In this document: piece after piece, positions 34,836 to 46,900 of the stretch
Numbering within the stretch: the first letter of the stretch is position 1
How the letters are laid out: each line of letters starts with the position of its first letter
Source of the DNA: Panicum virgatum
Taxonomy: Eukaryota > Streptophyta > Magnoliopsida > Poales > Poaceae
NCBI RefSeq assembly: GCF_016808335.1
Contig: NC_053143.1
Span: forward strand, 49,466,248 to 49,530,247
Length of the DNA stretch: 64,000 nucleotides
Direction of reading: 5' to 3'
Made by a program: the position numbers and the translations under genes
Notes under the pieces: model-generated
The model's input: the letters and a program-made list of their open reading frames with translations, nothing else
Databases searched by the model: none
Told to the model about the DNA's origin: nothing

Positions 34836-37800
34836 TGTGTCTTCACCTTTGTTGCCTCAATTTCCTTCAACTTCTTCTTGTACTAAGTCATGGTCCCAAT
34901 CTTTGCTGCTCATCGTCGTCGCCTCCTTCAATTCCTCGTTGTCCCATTGCTGCCTTATCTTCACGAATTTTTCTTTCAATTTCCAGAACAGAACCTGTAC
35001 TGAAACATTGCTCCATTGCGAAGAGCACAAATTTTCCTTTCCAATGAGTCCTAATTCGCCCAAAATTGATTCCGAACAAGAGAGTTGTGTCCATTTTATC
35101 CCAGTGCTGCAATCTGTCCCGACGAATTTCAGAACGCGCAACATCCAATGTTCTTGCCATATCTCCTTGTACGGGTCTTCAAATTCATTGATCTTGGATG
35201 CGTTGGAACGGGAATTTCATGGAGCTTCTGAATATCAACTTTTTATTCCTTGTACGTCTCTATCCATGTGCAAAATTTGATGAAAACAGCGGGGCTTGCT
35301 CTCAAACTTTGGAGATGTTGACGAATTTGATTTGTTCTTTGATCACGAATTTATGGGAACGCTTTGTCATGCCTGCAAAACAATCAAGTGCACAATCTAC
35401 CCCCAAGGTGACAGTTGGGAGTAGAAACAATTGCCAACAAACCAAAAATATCCCCCAAGATACTTAACTTGTGGCATAGTTAGTCTAGTGAAAATTAAAC
35501 CTAATGGGTGTATGTGAATGCAAGTGGGAGATGTGTGTATGCAAATGAGAGGAAAATGAATTGCTATCTTGGTTAGAAGAGCTTAAAGATGGAGGTCCGC
35601 AAACAAGTTTAAACACTACGTTTACACAAGATTGCAAAAGGTAAATGCTATCATGATTAGCATTACATGGATAGGAAAGCATACATCAATAAGATTGAGA
35701 CCAAGCTAGCAAAAAGAGGGCATGAACAATGGAATGGATGTAAAGTGCAAACGCAAAGTTAGCAAAAACAAGTGTTAGCAAGGTGGAAAGGACCTTTCGA
35801 TGTTGTTCCGCAACTAGCTTACTCAAAAACAATTGCTAAGAGTGACAAAAAGCCTTCGCGACACTTCATAAGAAGTGAGGTTTTTGTCAATGAAAAGGTT
35901 ATTTATCGAAAAGGACCAAGCAACCGAACTAACAAGGTTTTAGAAGTAGATTTATGGGTTTCCTATATTTTTTTTTGCTTAAAAAAAAAATTTGAAGAGA
36001 GAGTGTTGGGTATAGAAATTCTATCTAAGGTGGTTTTTTTAAAAAAAAAACTAGAGAGAAATGAAAGTTAGATTTTTTTTTGGATGAAAAACATAACCTA
36101 TGGTTTTAGGATTGCTCTATGAGTGGTTTTCCTAAGGGTTTTAGGATCTCAAAAGCGAGGCTAGTCAATGTTTTTAGAAAAAAAAATTTAAATGCAACAT
36201 GCAATGCAATGCAAGGGTGAGACGAACAATATGGTATGCAATGCAACACGGGGTGGGTGAACAAAATGATATGACATGATGAGGTGGTCTAAAACTAAAC
36301 AAAAATTTAGCCTAAGTTAACTAGTCCACAAGTTTAGAATCAAAGGGTGGTGCAATGCTTCATAAATCTCTCTAAAAAGACACAAAGAAAAAGACTCAAA
36401 ACACTAATAGGCACACAAAAAGGTCTACAAGTTTCTCAAGATCAAATAACAAAGTGCTCCCTCAATAACATTTAGAATGAACAACATGAAGTTGTGGTTT
36501 TTGTTAGAGCAATTGTACAATGTTACTTGATATTCCGATTAAAGAGTGCAATGTAGACGGTCATATTAATATATACAAAATAAAAGATTGGGTTGCCTCC
36601 CGCAAAGCGCTTCTTTTAAAGTCATAGAGCTCGACTTTCTTACCTTCAAATTGATGCGAAGCCATGGTCCTTCATGCAAGAGGTGAAGGTGTTCTATGCA
36701 GCTCTTATTCCACTTTCCATGTTGGACATGATCAATCACGCTTAATGGAAAACTTGCCCAATCGTCTCTCACATCATCGTCACCTCCTTCTTTGTTGTCC
36801 TTCGTCGCTACCTTTCTTTTCACGGATTTTCCTCTCTGTACAGATTGGGAGTTGTGCCAACCAATTGATCCAATGCAAGGTGAACGAAATTTTCTTTCCA
36901 ACAAGTCTTCATTTGCCCAAAACGCATTCCAATTGAGGGAGTTATGCCCCTTTTTCCCCGTTTCTGCAATCTGCCCCGTGCTGATTTCAGCACGTGTATC
37001 TCCGATGTTTGAGACATAGCTCCTCCCGTGGGTCTTCAATTGTATTGATCATCGATGAGTTGAACTGAGGACTTTATGGAGATCCTGAATATTCAACTTT
37101 CTTGCATTGTAAATCTGTGGACTTGCGCACAAAATTGATGAGGCTTAGCGACGTCCGTTCTTGAAACTTGAAGATGTTGATGATGGTGTTCAAAATTTTG
37201 GGCACAGTTTCCCTCCTCATCATTTGAGTTTCATGTCCTGCATGGTTAGTTAAATTCGGGGCTTCTCCCGACATGTGCTCTTTTAGGGTCATGAGCTTGA
37301 CCAAGCACAAAGCAAGATCGAGATTTGCAATTATTTGAAAACATATGCAACATAATCACATCCTCAATTAAATTTCATCAACAAGGCAAGGTGTAATTAA
37401 ATGCAGCATGTGTTTCTTGCATAGCACGGAGCTCATTATTAGGCAGAGGTTCTTTAAGCATGAAATCAACCTTCTCAAGAAACTCTAGCCTATCATCATG
37501 AAATGAACAAGGCATAGAATTTAAACTTTCATTCCGACTATCGGTTCGAGCATGAGATTTTTAAAGATTATCAACAAAACCAATAGAAGCTTGAGAATTC
37601 AATGTATACCTTAGCCTTGGAGCTTTTTCATACTCATTGGAGTCGTGGTGCTTTGTGCGAGATGTCATCTTGATGCTCTTCGTGGTCCGTCGTGGTTTGC
37701 TTCTCATGTCTCCATGTGTTGAATGTTGCGCTCTTGTAATCCATCGTGGTTTGTTTGCAACATCTTCGTTTGCCGAAGGTCGACCACTTGTGCCTTCATT

Positions 37801-39030
37801 TACCAATGTCATTGGAGTTCTTCCTCTGCTCCTAGCCTCTGAATTTTATCATGTACGCTTGATGAAAACATCGCCCAAGCTCCCTTTCATTGTTGTCATC
37901 GTCATCTTCTCTATATTGTTCTCATCGCGTTGCTCCTGCCTCTTCTTTATGGAATCTCTCCTGTATACTCAATAGAACATATACCAAAATATAGCTCTAT
38001 TGAAAATTTTATGAAATTACCTTTCCAAAGAGTGGTCATTCGCTTTAAACAGAGTCCAAACGAGAGAGTTATGACCGTTTTACTTTAGCGCTGCGTGCTG
38101 TCCAGAAAATTTCAGAGTGCACAACTTTCGATGTTTTGGCCATAACTTCTTGTGGGAAACTTTGATTGACTTCATTCTTGATTCGTTGGAATCGGAACTT
38201 CGTGGAGCTTTTGAATATACAAAAATATACTGCAATTTTCTTCTGAGGTCGAGCAGAATATTGATGAGAACAGTATCTTCTTGTGAATTCATCCGAAGAT
38301 GTCAATGATCTCAATCATGTGGTCTTTGGAGCGTCTTGTCGTGCGTCCTTGGCTTCAAGGTCATCACCATTTATTCACCAGCGAGTAGCATGGCTCCAAT
38401 GGTCTGTCTCCATGGTTCTTGCTTTGCCTAAGGTGTCGGGATCGAAGGAGGCTCCCGTGCTTTGTGTCGATGATCAGAGCGGTCTCTTTCTTTGATTGCA
38501 CTCGACTAGAAGCTTCTTGAGCATCCCATGGAGAAGATGGGTGGCATCATGGTTCCTCTAATCTTGTTGCCTCTAGCGTTGGTCAACTTCAAATCATCAA
38601 CTTTTGTGCACAAGGTCCTCCAAACATCTTGCAACATCGTCATCACTTTCTCCATTGTTTGTTGCTGCCTCTTCTTCGTTGAATTCCTTGATCATCCTGC
38701 ACAGAACATGTACCAAAATTCTACTACATGGAAAGCCTTATGAAATTACCTTTTCAAAGAGTGGTCGTTGATCCCAAACGGACTCCGGATGAAGAAGTTA
38801 TGGTCGTTTTACTCCTGCACTACGCTCTGTCCCGAGACATTTCAGAACGCGCAGCGTTGAAAGATTTTACCATAACTCTTCACACCGATCTCCAAAATTC
38901 ACGATTCTTGATGCGTTGGAAAGTAGACATGATGGAGCTTCAAAATAATCTATTATTTGCTCATGATACTTCTCTGATCTTGGACGAAAAACTCATTACA
39001 ACAGTAACACTTTGGAGATGATGATGATCC
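34836..39030. repeat. Four diverged copies of one module in the retrotransposon interior
   Basis: Copies at about 34836-35350, 36690-37230, 37830-38320 and 38560-39030 share the same ordered words: TTTCCAA(A/T)GAGT, then GAGAGTTATG(A/C)CC, then CTGTCC(C/A)GA, then ATTTCAGA(A/G)(C/T)GC, then GATGCGTTGGAA, then TGGAGCTT(C/T)TGAATAT. They are separated by unrelated AT-rich sequence. Reading frames in them are short, differ between copies and show no domain. Confidence 0.7.
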
Positions 39031-39472
39031 GATCGCACGATTTTCTTCGCATGCATGCTTCATACCTATTGCTTGAACAAACAATTCTTCCCAAAAACAT
39101 TAGTATTTAAAATTAATTGACACGGCGGTGTACCTTATTTATCATCTTTTTCTTTGGGGAGTGGGGACTCGATAGCGGATGCTGGGCCACTAACAAAAGT
39201 TAGCACCTACCACTAAAGAGCGAATCTTGATGTTGTTGCCGTCATGTCGATGTCGACGTTGTCGATGTTCCATGTCGAGACTCCTCGATCATCTTATTGC
39301 CGATTGTTGAAATTTGTCGAAGTGGATTATGGACTTCTCGAAGTCCAAATTTGGTGTCTAGCTTTTTCCACCTGCTTTCAAGGACACAAACAAGAAAACA
39401 AGGGTATATGCAATAATAAAAATTAGGGTTAGTCCAAAAAACTAGATAGATCGCCCTAGGGTTCGTGTTGCC

Positions 39473-39492
39473 GATCCCCGGCAACGGCACCA
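39473..39492 (-). other. Primer-binding site
   Basis: TGGTGCCGTTGCCGGGGATC on the minus strand lies 8 bp inside the LTR end. It resembles the tRNA-Asp-type primer site (TGGCGCCGTTG...) found in several plant Ty3 elements. Confidence 0.6.
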
Positions 39493-39500
39493 GAAAAGCT

Positions 39501-40941
39501 TGTTGACGCTCCTTAGCGCCCCGATTTGTATACCGCAAGCGCACGGTCCGTGTAGCTTTTCCCTTAGATTATTACCCCAAGGTTTATCAATCCGTGGATC
39601 GACAAAGAACTACCTAAGGTTTTTCATCTAATCTAATGGATCTATCCTAACATGAAGCATTGATTGCATATAAAGGGTAAACCTTTAATAGATATGAGTG
39701 ATATGTAAAGGTTGATCTCATCCATGAACATAGACTTAATCATAGCAAAACCAAAGACTTAATCAACTAGGCCTATCGTCATCTAGTTGTAGTTCAAGCT
39801 AACGAGCGAATAAATCATGCATCTCAATCAAAAGCATCTTTAAACCCAAAATCTCTAATCTGATCCCTCGATACTCCACCTACTTAGTGGCAACAGCCTG
39901 TCACGATGCCACCCCTTTCGACAAAAGTACCCTGAAGCAAGTCGAACCCCCTTTGGTAGTTCCGCCATGAACCTCTAGCCACCATGACTACAAGATCATG
40001 CTAAGCGATCTATCTCGATAATAGATCTAGGATGAAGCAAACCCAAAGAGAAGAACAAAATCGAAAGAGAGAACATGATCGCTAATAGATTCGGAAGACA
40101 TGATTATCATTACTCACATAATAGATTCGTTTGGATCATCACTGCCATGTGCACACCATCGATGAATCCAACTAGCTCATGAACTCCGCCATGGCACAAC
40201 CACGCAGGGAGGCCACGGCGGCTAGGGTCAGCCTAAGCCATCTCCTAGACAACTTCGAAGACTTGCGGTGGCCGTCGTCTCCCTGCGGTCTTGGCCCTAG
40301 GTTTTCGTCGAGTTCTGGGTGGATGGATGCTTCGAGATGAATAAGGTGCGAGCTATTTATAAGCCGAGGAAGCCACCAGTCGAAGGGGAGGCCGAACCAC
40401 CTCAGAAACGGGCTAGGCCGGCCGGCCTACCCCCTTTCGGGCTCGCCTCGGTCTTATTTTTCGCGTGCAGACTCCTCGCATCTTCTAGAGTTTATGTCCT
40501 TCACGATTGCACCTCTTTTGACGTCGTTATCTTGGAGATATCTTCGAGGAAAAGATAGTATAGGGAATCCTTCCTTAAATCTTCATTCGCTTTGCTTAAT
40601 CCCGAAGTATCTTGATCTCATCTTCGTGGGCTTGGTCTTTTGGGCTCTCTTGGAGGATGGATGTGCATGAATGGGCTTCGAATCAACATGGGCTTTGGTC
40701 CTCCCTTTGGGCTTTGGCCTTCGTCTTTCTTCGTGTTAGCGCTCGATCACGGGCCTCGTCATTTCATGCTTTAAAATAGGCCAAAAACCTGCAATAACGA
40801 AGTTCCTCCAAAATATATGTGCAAGTGTGAAAATGACCAATAATTAGGCCGGGGTTAGGACGGTTAGTGATTTTGATATTAAATTCATGCCATTATCAAG
40901 GATAAACAAGGGATAAAGTGGGTACTTAAGGAGCGCCAACA
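39501..40941 (-). repeat. 5' LTR (right copy)
   Basis: 1441 bp, with the same termini as the left LTR and TATAAATAG on the minus strand near 40350-40360. It would start transcription leftward. Confidence 0.9.
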
Positions 40942-41839
40942 ACACTCTTTAGTTCAACGCGAACACGTCGTTCCATGCCATAAGGGATGCGCAATCAATG
41001 TTCGCGGCTTTGTTTCAGGCTCACTTTCTCTAAAACCATCGAGAAGAAAAAATATTTGTTTCGAAACATGTCTATGTCATTAACCTTGACTCTGCAGTGA
41101 TAACACTGACATTCGGGGCTACTATTGACATCCACGACACAGTGCGGTATAATAGGACCCAATGAAGGAGTACGGCCTTGGTCCAGATAATTTCATTCTC
41201 AACTCGCTCAAAGGTGTGGATTTCATAATTGGGACCAAGATTGTACTCCTTCATCGCGTCCTCATATATACCGCACCGCATCGTGGATATCGATGCTAGC
41301 CCCGAATAGCAGTGTTTTCACTGAAGGATCAAGGTTAATGACATATTCATGATCCGAAACATATATTTTTTAAATTTCTCGATGATTTCCATATGAGCCC
41401 GAATAAATACATCATTAGAGTGCCAAAATAATGCAACTAAATGCATAACAAATACCAAACTAATTAACCATGCCACTTGAAAAAAATTGAAAAAAATCTC
41501 TATAAATTATCCACATTGAAACTATCCAATACACCTTCTCCAAATTCAAGTAATGGGTTCTATACATCTCAAATCCATCCATAAATCATAGAAAATGTGC
41601 TCATTCTATATATTTCTAAAAATCACAAATATCTCAAACTACAGAGCATGAAACAAATAATAAATACCATCAAACAAGAGAGGAAGAAGTTGCAAACCTT
41701 TAGTGCACTTGGATGAGTGAAATCTCCACAAAACTTGAGAAAATGGGGCAGTACCTCCTCTCTAACTCGCAATGGGAAGAAAGCCCGAGCTCGGTCAAAT
41801 GGTTGGCTCGGGCTCGGGGAGGAAGAAGACGAGCTGATT

Positions 41840-42164
41840 TATAGTGGGCGGATTAGTACCGGCTGGTGGCTCCAGTCGGTACTAGAAGTCACAATTTAGT
41901 ACCGGCTAAAGCCACCAGCCGGTACTAAATTGCTCGGCTCCATTTAGTACCGGCTAGTGGCTCCAGCCGGTACTAAGTGGCCACCTAGCCATTGCGCCCG
42001 GCTGTCGGTGGCGCACTTTAGTGCCGGCTAGTGGCTCCAGCCAGTACTAAATGGCTCCAGAAGGTACTGTAGCTTTGGCCCAGTACTAAAGATGCACGTT
42101 AGTACCGGGCCAAAGTGCGCCCTGTACTAACCTCCGCGGACGAATGAGAAGTTTTCTGGCAGTG
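41840..42164. repeat. Right terminal and subterminal array of CACTA B
   Basis: TTAGTACCGGCT(G/A)GTGGCTCCAG units and their complements repeat about eight times before the terminus GGCAGTG. Confidence 0.9.
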
Positions 42165-42639
42165 TAACGACATATTGATGATCCGAAACATATATTTTTT
42201 CAACTTCTCGATGGTTTCCATATGAGCCCGAATAAATACATCATTAGAGTGCCAAAATAATGCAACTAAATGCATAACAAATACCAAACTAATTAACCAT
42301 GCCACTTGAAAAAAAATTAAAAAAAATCCTTATAAATTATCCACATTGAAATTATCCAATACACCTTCTCCAAATTCAAGTAATGGGTTCTATACATCTC
42401 AAATCCTTGCATAAATCAAAGAAATCGTGCTCATTCTTACTATTTATAATAATTAAAAATTTCTCTAACTATGGAACATCAAACAAAAAATGAAGACCAT
42501 CAAACAAGAGAGGATAAAGTTGTAAACCTTTGGTGCACTTGGATGAGTGAAATCCCCACAAAACTTGAGAAAATGGGCAGAACCTCCACTCTAGGTCGCC
42601 AAGGAGAAGAAGAACTCTAGCTCTCGGTTAAATGCTGGC

Positions 42640-42933
42640 TCGTGCTCGGGGAGGAAGAAGGGACCAGAATATATAGAAGAGAATTAGTACCGGCTGGAGC
42701 AACCAAGCCGGTACCAAATGTCCTTGGAGCCATTTAGTACCGGCTGGTGGCTCGAGCCGGTGCTAAATGGCCACTTAGCCGTTGCGTGCGGTGTCGGTGG
42801 AGCAGTTTAGTACCGGCTGGTGGCTCCCATGACTACTGTTCCTTGCGCCCGTTACTAAATGTGAGCGTTAGTACCGGATGAAAGCGAGCTCGGTACTAAC
42901 GCCCACGGACGAATGAGCTATTTTCTGGTGGTG
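42640..42933. repeat. Right terminal and subterminal array of CACTA A
   Basis: The same TAGTACCGGCTGG(T/A)G motif family as in B is somewhat diverged here. It ends in GAGCTATTTTCTGGTGGTG. Confidence 0.85.
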
Positions 42934-43410
42934 AGTGAACAGCTGCCGTGCATGCTGTTGCTCTTGCTGCTGTGCTGCCGTTGTTTGCTCCCTGTCCGGC
43001 CGTGGAAACAAACCTTCATTCGCAGATCATGCACACATTCATATATAGCTGAGGTGCTCGCCACTGGACCGTCGGAGTAGTCAAGTAGAGATAGTCGTCA
43101 CGGGCTGCAGCTGGGCTGCCGTATGTACTCGCCACCGGAGCTATCGTTGATTCGTTGTGGCCATTGGATCGCTGCTAGCCTGCTATGAAGAGGACCTCTG
43201 CCGGGCAGCCGCGCTCGCCGCTGGAGCTCTTTGTCATGGCTGCCATGGCGGATAGCCAGCATGAATGGAGTTGCTGCCGAGTTGTCATGCTCGTTGCCAG
43301 AATTGCCATCGTGGCCGCAGTGAACAGTCACCGTGCATGCTGTTGCTCTTGCTGCTGGGCTGCCGTTGTTTTTGCTCCCTGTCTGGCGGTAGAAACAAAC
43401 CTTCCATCTA
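42934..43410. repeat. Imperfect direct repeat flanking the CACTA A right end
   Basis: About 85 bp starting AGTGAACAG and containing CGTGCATGCTGTTGCTCTTG and AAACAAACCTTC occurs at 42934-43018 and again at 43321-43408. CACTA A ends exactly at the start of the first copy. The 300 bp between is GC-rich with short frames on both strands and no recognised domain. Confidence 0.75.
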
Positions 43411-43943
43411 TGCCGGTCATGCAGTTGTATGCAACGAACAAGCATCACCTAAATAAATAAAGAATCTCACCCATAAGCATGAACGGCCATGTCATCGACG
43501 GCGAGGTAGGATGCTGGAGAAGCGCTTGATGAGGTGGCTGGCGGTGTCGGTGTTGCTGCCACCGGGGTGGCTGAAGATTAGCATTGGGATCATAGAGGAA
43601 GATCATAATAGGTCATCCCTCTGCTTTCTCAATACAATTGTAATAAGTTTCATTCGCACACATTCATTTTTGGAAGGCTAATGAATTTTCGTCAACCATC
43701 GCATCAAATTAATTCACTAATAATTCATCGCGTAGCAGTCCATCATGTAGCAGTAACTACACACTTCACTTTTTTCACAGAAACTACACACTTTAACTAC
43801 ACACTTCCACTTCGACGATAATACATCAAAATTTAGTTTAGGAGGCGAGGTTATCCTCTAAACACCATGTGCAAGTGATCGCGGCCCTTCATCGAGCAAC
43901 CCACTTTAACTGACGACCGTCAAGTCGTGTCTTTTTCTGCAGA
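43411..43943. other. 3' flank of the NLR gene
   Basis: This is presumably the 3' UTR and terminator region of the minus-strand NLR gene. It is AT-rich towards 43600-43850, with no other gene seen. No decisive polyadenylation signal was identified. Confidence 0.4.
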
Positions 43944-46900
43944 CTACTGGCCTGGGCGGAATTTCTGCTCCTGCTTCAAAGGCGGTTGCTTCGGATGTTG
44001 GGCAAGCTTCTGCTTCAGTGCTTCCTTGAATGCATCGCAGTCGCAGCCATCGCTAGGGGAACCCTTAAGCACTACCTGGTTGAGAGAAATGAGATGCTCT
44101 AGTCCAGTAAAGTCCAACGACAATCCGTAACTGCAGTCAACCTTCAGCTGCTCAAGCTTTATCATCTGGTCAAGGAAGCTCACATGTATACTGGAGCGGC
44201 AAGCAATCTCAAGGGTATTCAGTTCATCAAAAAAGGCAGGTGCTGTAGAGCTCACCCTGGTAGAGCTACCATCCACCTTGGCACAAAACTTGATCTCACC
44301 ACTATTATCATTATCTGTGACGACAAAACGAAGGCGTAGGGTATGCAGCCTTTTTAGCTTCCCGAGCTCCTGTATGTCCTCCATTGTAAACAAGGTTGTC
44401 ATTTGTAAAGTCAACTTGGTGAGATTGTCCAGTCTCCCGATGTGCTTTGGCAACTTTGCTACATGCCCATAGAGCTTAAGGCGCTGTAGTTTCTCCGGAA
44501 GCTCGAGGAATTGCAGGAGGTGTTTGTCACTGCCTTTCGTGAGCCCCATTGACAAGGATGTCAAATTGGTGAGAGCGTGCCAGCTGATGTTAAACAAACC
44601 CCAGCTATTGTTGCCATTGATGCCAGACACTATGAGCTTGCGCAATTGGGTAAGGTAACTGAGCTCTCTCAGAATGGACTCTCCACCTGCAATATTGGCA
44701 TATACAACACCCAATGTGTGCAAGTTCGTCAGCCTCCCGATCCCCTTAGGAGCCTTGATACCATGGCAAGTAGGAGATCCACGTCTGCTTGACTTGGGGG
44801 AATAGGATAACAGAGTGTGAAGTATCCTGGTCCTCCTTGGCCTGTATGGCTCCTCATTCATCTCCTCGGGACCGGGTGTGGTCTCACCAGCACGAATATA
44901 CTGCAGCTTCCGTAGATTGATAATACTTTTTGGTAGTGTGATTATTTTGGTGTATCTGATATCAAGAGTCTGGAGCTGCCTAAGCTCACCCATGGAATCC
45001 GGCAGCTGAGAGATTGGTGTGCATCTTCTTAGTGACAAGAACTTGAGGCGAGGTATCATATCCCCGATTTGATCAAGGTCACCATTTTTTATATTTGGTG
45101 TACCTTCCAGATCAAGCACCCGAAGCACCCTCATCTTTTCGGAGATGAAGAATGGCTTCCAGTTTTCAAACACAGTCAAAGAACGTAACCTGGAGAAGTC
45201 CATGCTGTTGAACATAAATTCGTCTCCTCCCCAGCACTTCCTAATGGCCAGGTGCTGGCCAACACGTCCAGTGGTTAGGCTGCACTTCCCTTCCAATACA
45301 GAGACCTCCAGAGGAAGGAGAACTTTCTCTTCTGTTTGCCACGAGATGATGTACTCGAGGATCAAGCAATTCACCTGCCACGAGACCTTTCTGATGACAT
45401 CGGTCTCAGTAATTGGTTGTTGTGCTTGCTGTATCATTCCAAGCTCAGCAATCTTGTTAAAGAGCTTCTCTGCATCGTTCTCCAAGCTACAGCTACCAAT
45501 GCCCTTGGAGTATCCTTCTGCTATCCACCGCCTCACCAAATGCCTTTTACGGATCATTTTGTTTTCAGGGAAAATTGAGAGGTAGAAGATACATTTCTTG
45601 AGTAAATGAGGACAAGCATCAAAGCTCGAACTAATAGAAGTGAATATGCTCAGGAAGCTATCACACTTTGCCATGGTCACTTCATGCTTAAAGTTGTCAT
45701 TAAGGCGTTTCCGCTCCCGTTCTTGTGTTTCTCTTGGTCGGTTAGCCAAGGGGCCCAAGTAGCTAGCCAAAGCGATTATTCGTTTGGGAACTCCATCGCA
45801 TTTGGATAATAGAGGTTTGGCTTGCTCGATCATATTCTCATTCAGAGAGCTTCCAAATGGAAATACCTATTGTCAAAACAATTCAAAACGAAAAATAGTC
45901 ACTACTTTGCTAACTATCCGACAAATTAGTCATGTTTAAACTTGATGGTCCTCGCCAAGAATGTTAAAGATCAAATTTTCTCTATGGCACTACAATACTA
46001 CATCAAGTTTAGAATAGAAAAAAAAATACTTTTGGAAGACAAGTAGTTTGAAAATGACCCCATATGCTTGACTGCCTGTTCATCCATAATATAGTATATA
46101 TAGCATAAACATGCATAAGTTGACTGTCTGTTCGTAGATAGATTAACCAGAATAAATTGGTGGGTGGCAGGCATGATTTACTTTCTAAGGTGTCTATGTT
46201 TAACTATCAGAACAAAGGTATGCATTTGAATAAAGTCTACACAGGAATGAACATTTTTGGCCCAATTAATGTATAAGGCTTTAGTGAACCCCATGAGTTG
46301 CATGTGAACAAAGAAATATGAAAATTAATGCTGGCTTTGAAATTAAAATTTCTTTGCTACTTATAAAGAGGAACAATTTTAACTTAATATAATATAACAA
46401 CAAACAAGAGTCCATACTAATGGAATGTGCCACATATGGTTTTTAAAACGTGTCTGCACTAAACACATTGTAGATGGTTTTTTATGGGCCAACCTCCTAA
46501 ACTGAACTCGATATGGCAAAAATCCGTCAATGATAATACATATTACATATATTAAAAAAGATCATTATACACCACAAACAGGTTCTTATGTGAGAACTGT
46601 ACAAAATGTGTATAGTCATCAATAATTTCTTTCTTTAAAAAACTTTTATTCAAAAACTGTTTTAGATGTATATAGACATTAACAACTTTTTCAAAGAAAT
46701 TGTTCATATTATAGTCATTGCTGACAGTTCTTAGACAATTCTTGCAATTAAGGACATACATTAATTTGTCTGTCTTTTACCTTTTGAACTAAGTTGAGTT
46801 TGGAATTGAGAGATTTGGTGTGAGTATATCATGTTGAGCGTCATCTCTAATAGAAGTTATAAATATTCACCAACATTTTGGGACTAATGAAAGTAGAATT

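Larger units (their letters stand above)
31414..40941 (-). mobile_element. Complete non-autonomous LTR retrotransposon (9.5 kb)
   Basis: Two LTRs (31414-32850 and 39501-40941), each TGTTGACGC...GCGCCAACA, are flanked by perfect TSDs ACACT (31409-31413 and 40942-40946). The empty site is still readable in element A (GACACTCTTTAG at about 26090). A primer-binding-like site next to the right LTR, a purine tract next to the left LTR and TATAAATAG on the minus strand in both LTRs set the orientation leftward. No protease, reverse transcriptase or integrase was found in the 6.65-kb interior. By eye the LTRs differ at a few per cent of positions. Confidence 0.9.
26488..42164 (-). mobile_element. CACTA element B, nested in A
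   Basis: Termini are CACTGCTAGAAAAACTC at 26488 and GTTTTCTGGCAGTG at 42164, flanked by perfect TAA duplications (26485-26487 and 42165-42167). Subterminal arrays of TAGTACCGG/CCGGTACTA lie at both ends. The total is 15,677 bp, of which 9.5 kb is an inserted LTR retrotransposon, leaving about 6.1 kb. It carries a TNP1-like/Ulp1 gene remnant but no TNP2 frame. Confidence 0.9.
21802..42933 (-). mobile_element. CACTA element A, holding element B of the same family
   Basis: The left part opens in AGTACCGGG/CCCGGTACT subterminal repeats with no clear terminus, so the left tip is lost. The right terminus is CTATTTTCTGGTGGTG at 42933. Element B is inserted after GGTTAA at 26487, and A resumes at 42165 with TAA. 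The uninterrupted order can be read in B itself at 41332-41350 (AAGGTTAATGACATATT). Without B, A is about 5.5 kb and encodes only a TNP2-type frame and one small frame. Confidence 0.8.

Noticed and set aside
35772..36071. Frame beginning MLARWKGPFDVV, faintly like the segment after a retroviral-type integrase
   Set aside because: The resemblance is limited to a few residues. The strand is opposite to the orientation set by the primer site and purine tract, and no integrase or reverse transcriptase lies nearby.
43185..43460. Cysteine-rich 91-codon frame resembling a small secreted peptide
   Set aside because: It overlaps a local direct repeat with an opposite-strand frame of similar length. 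No signal peptide start or family pattern is convincing.
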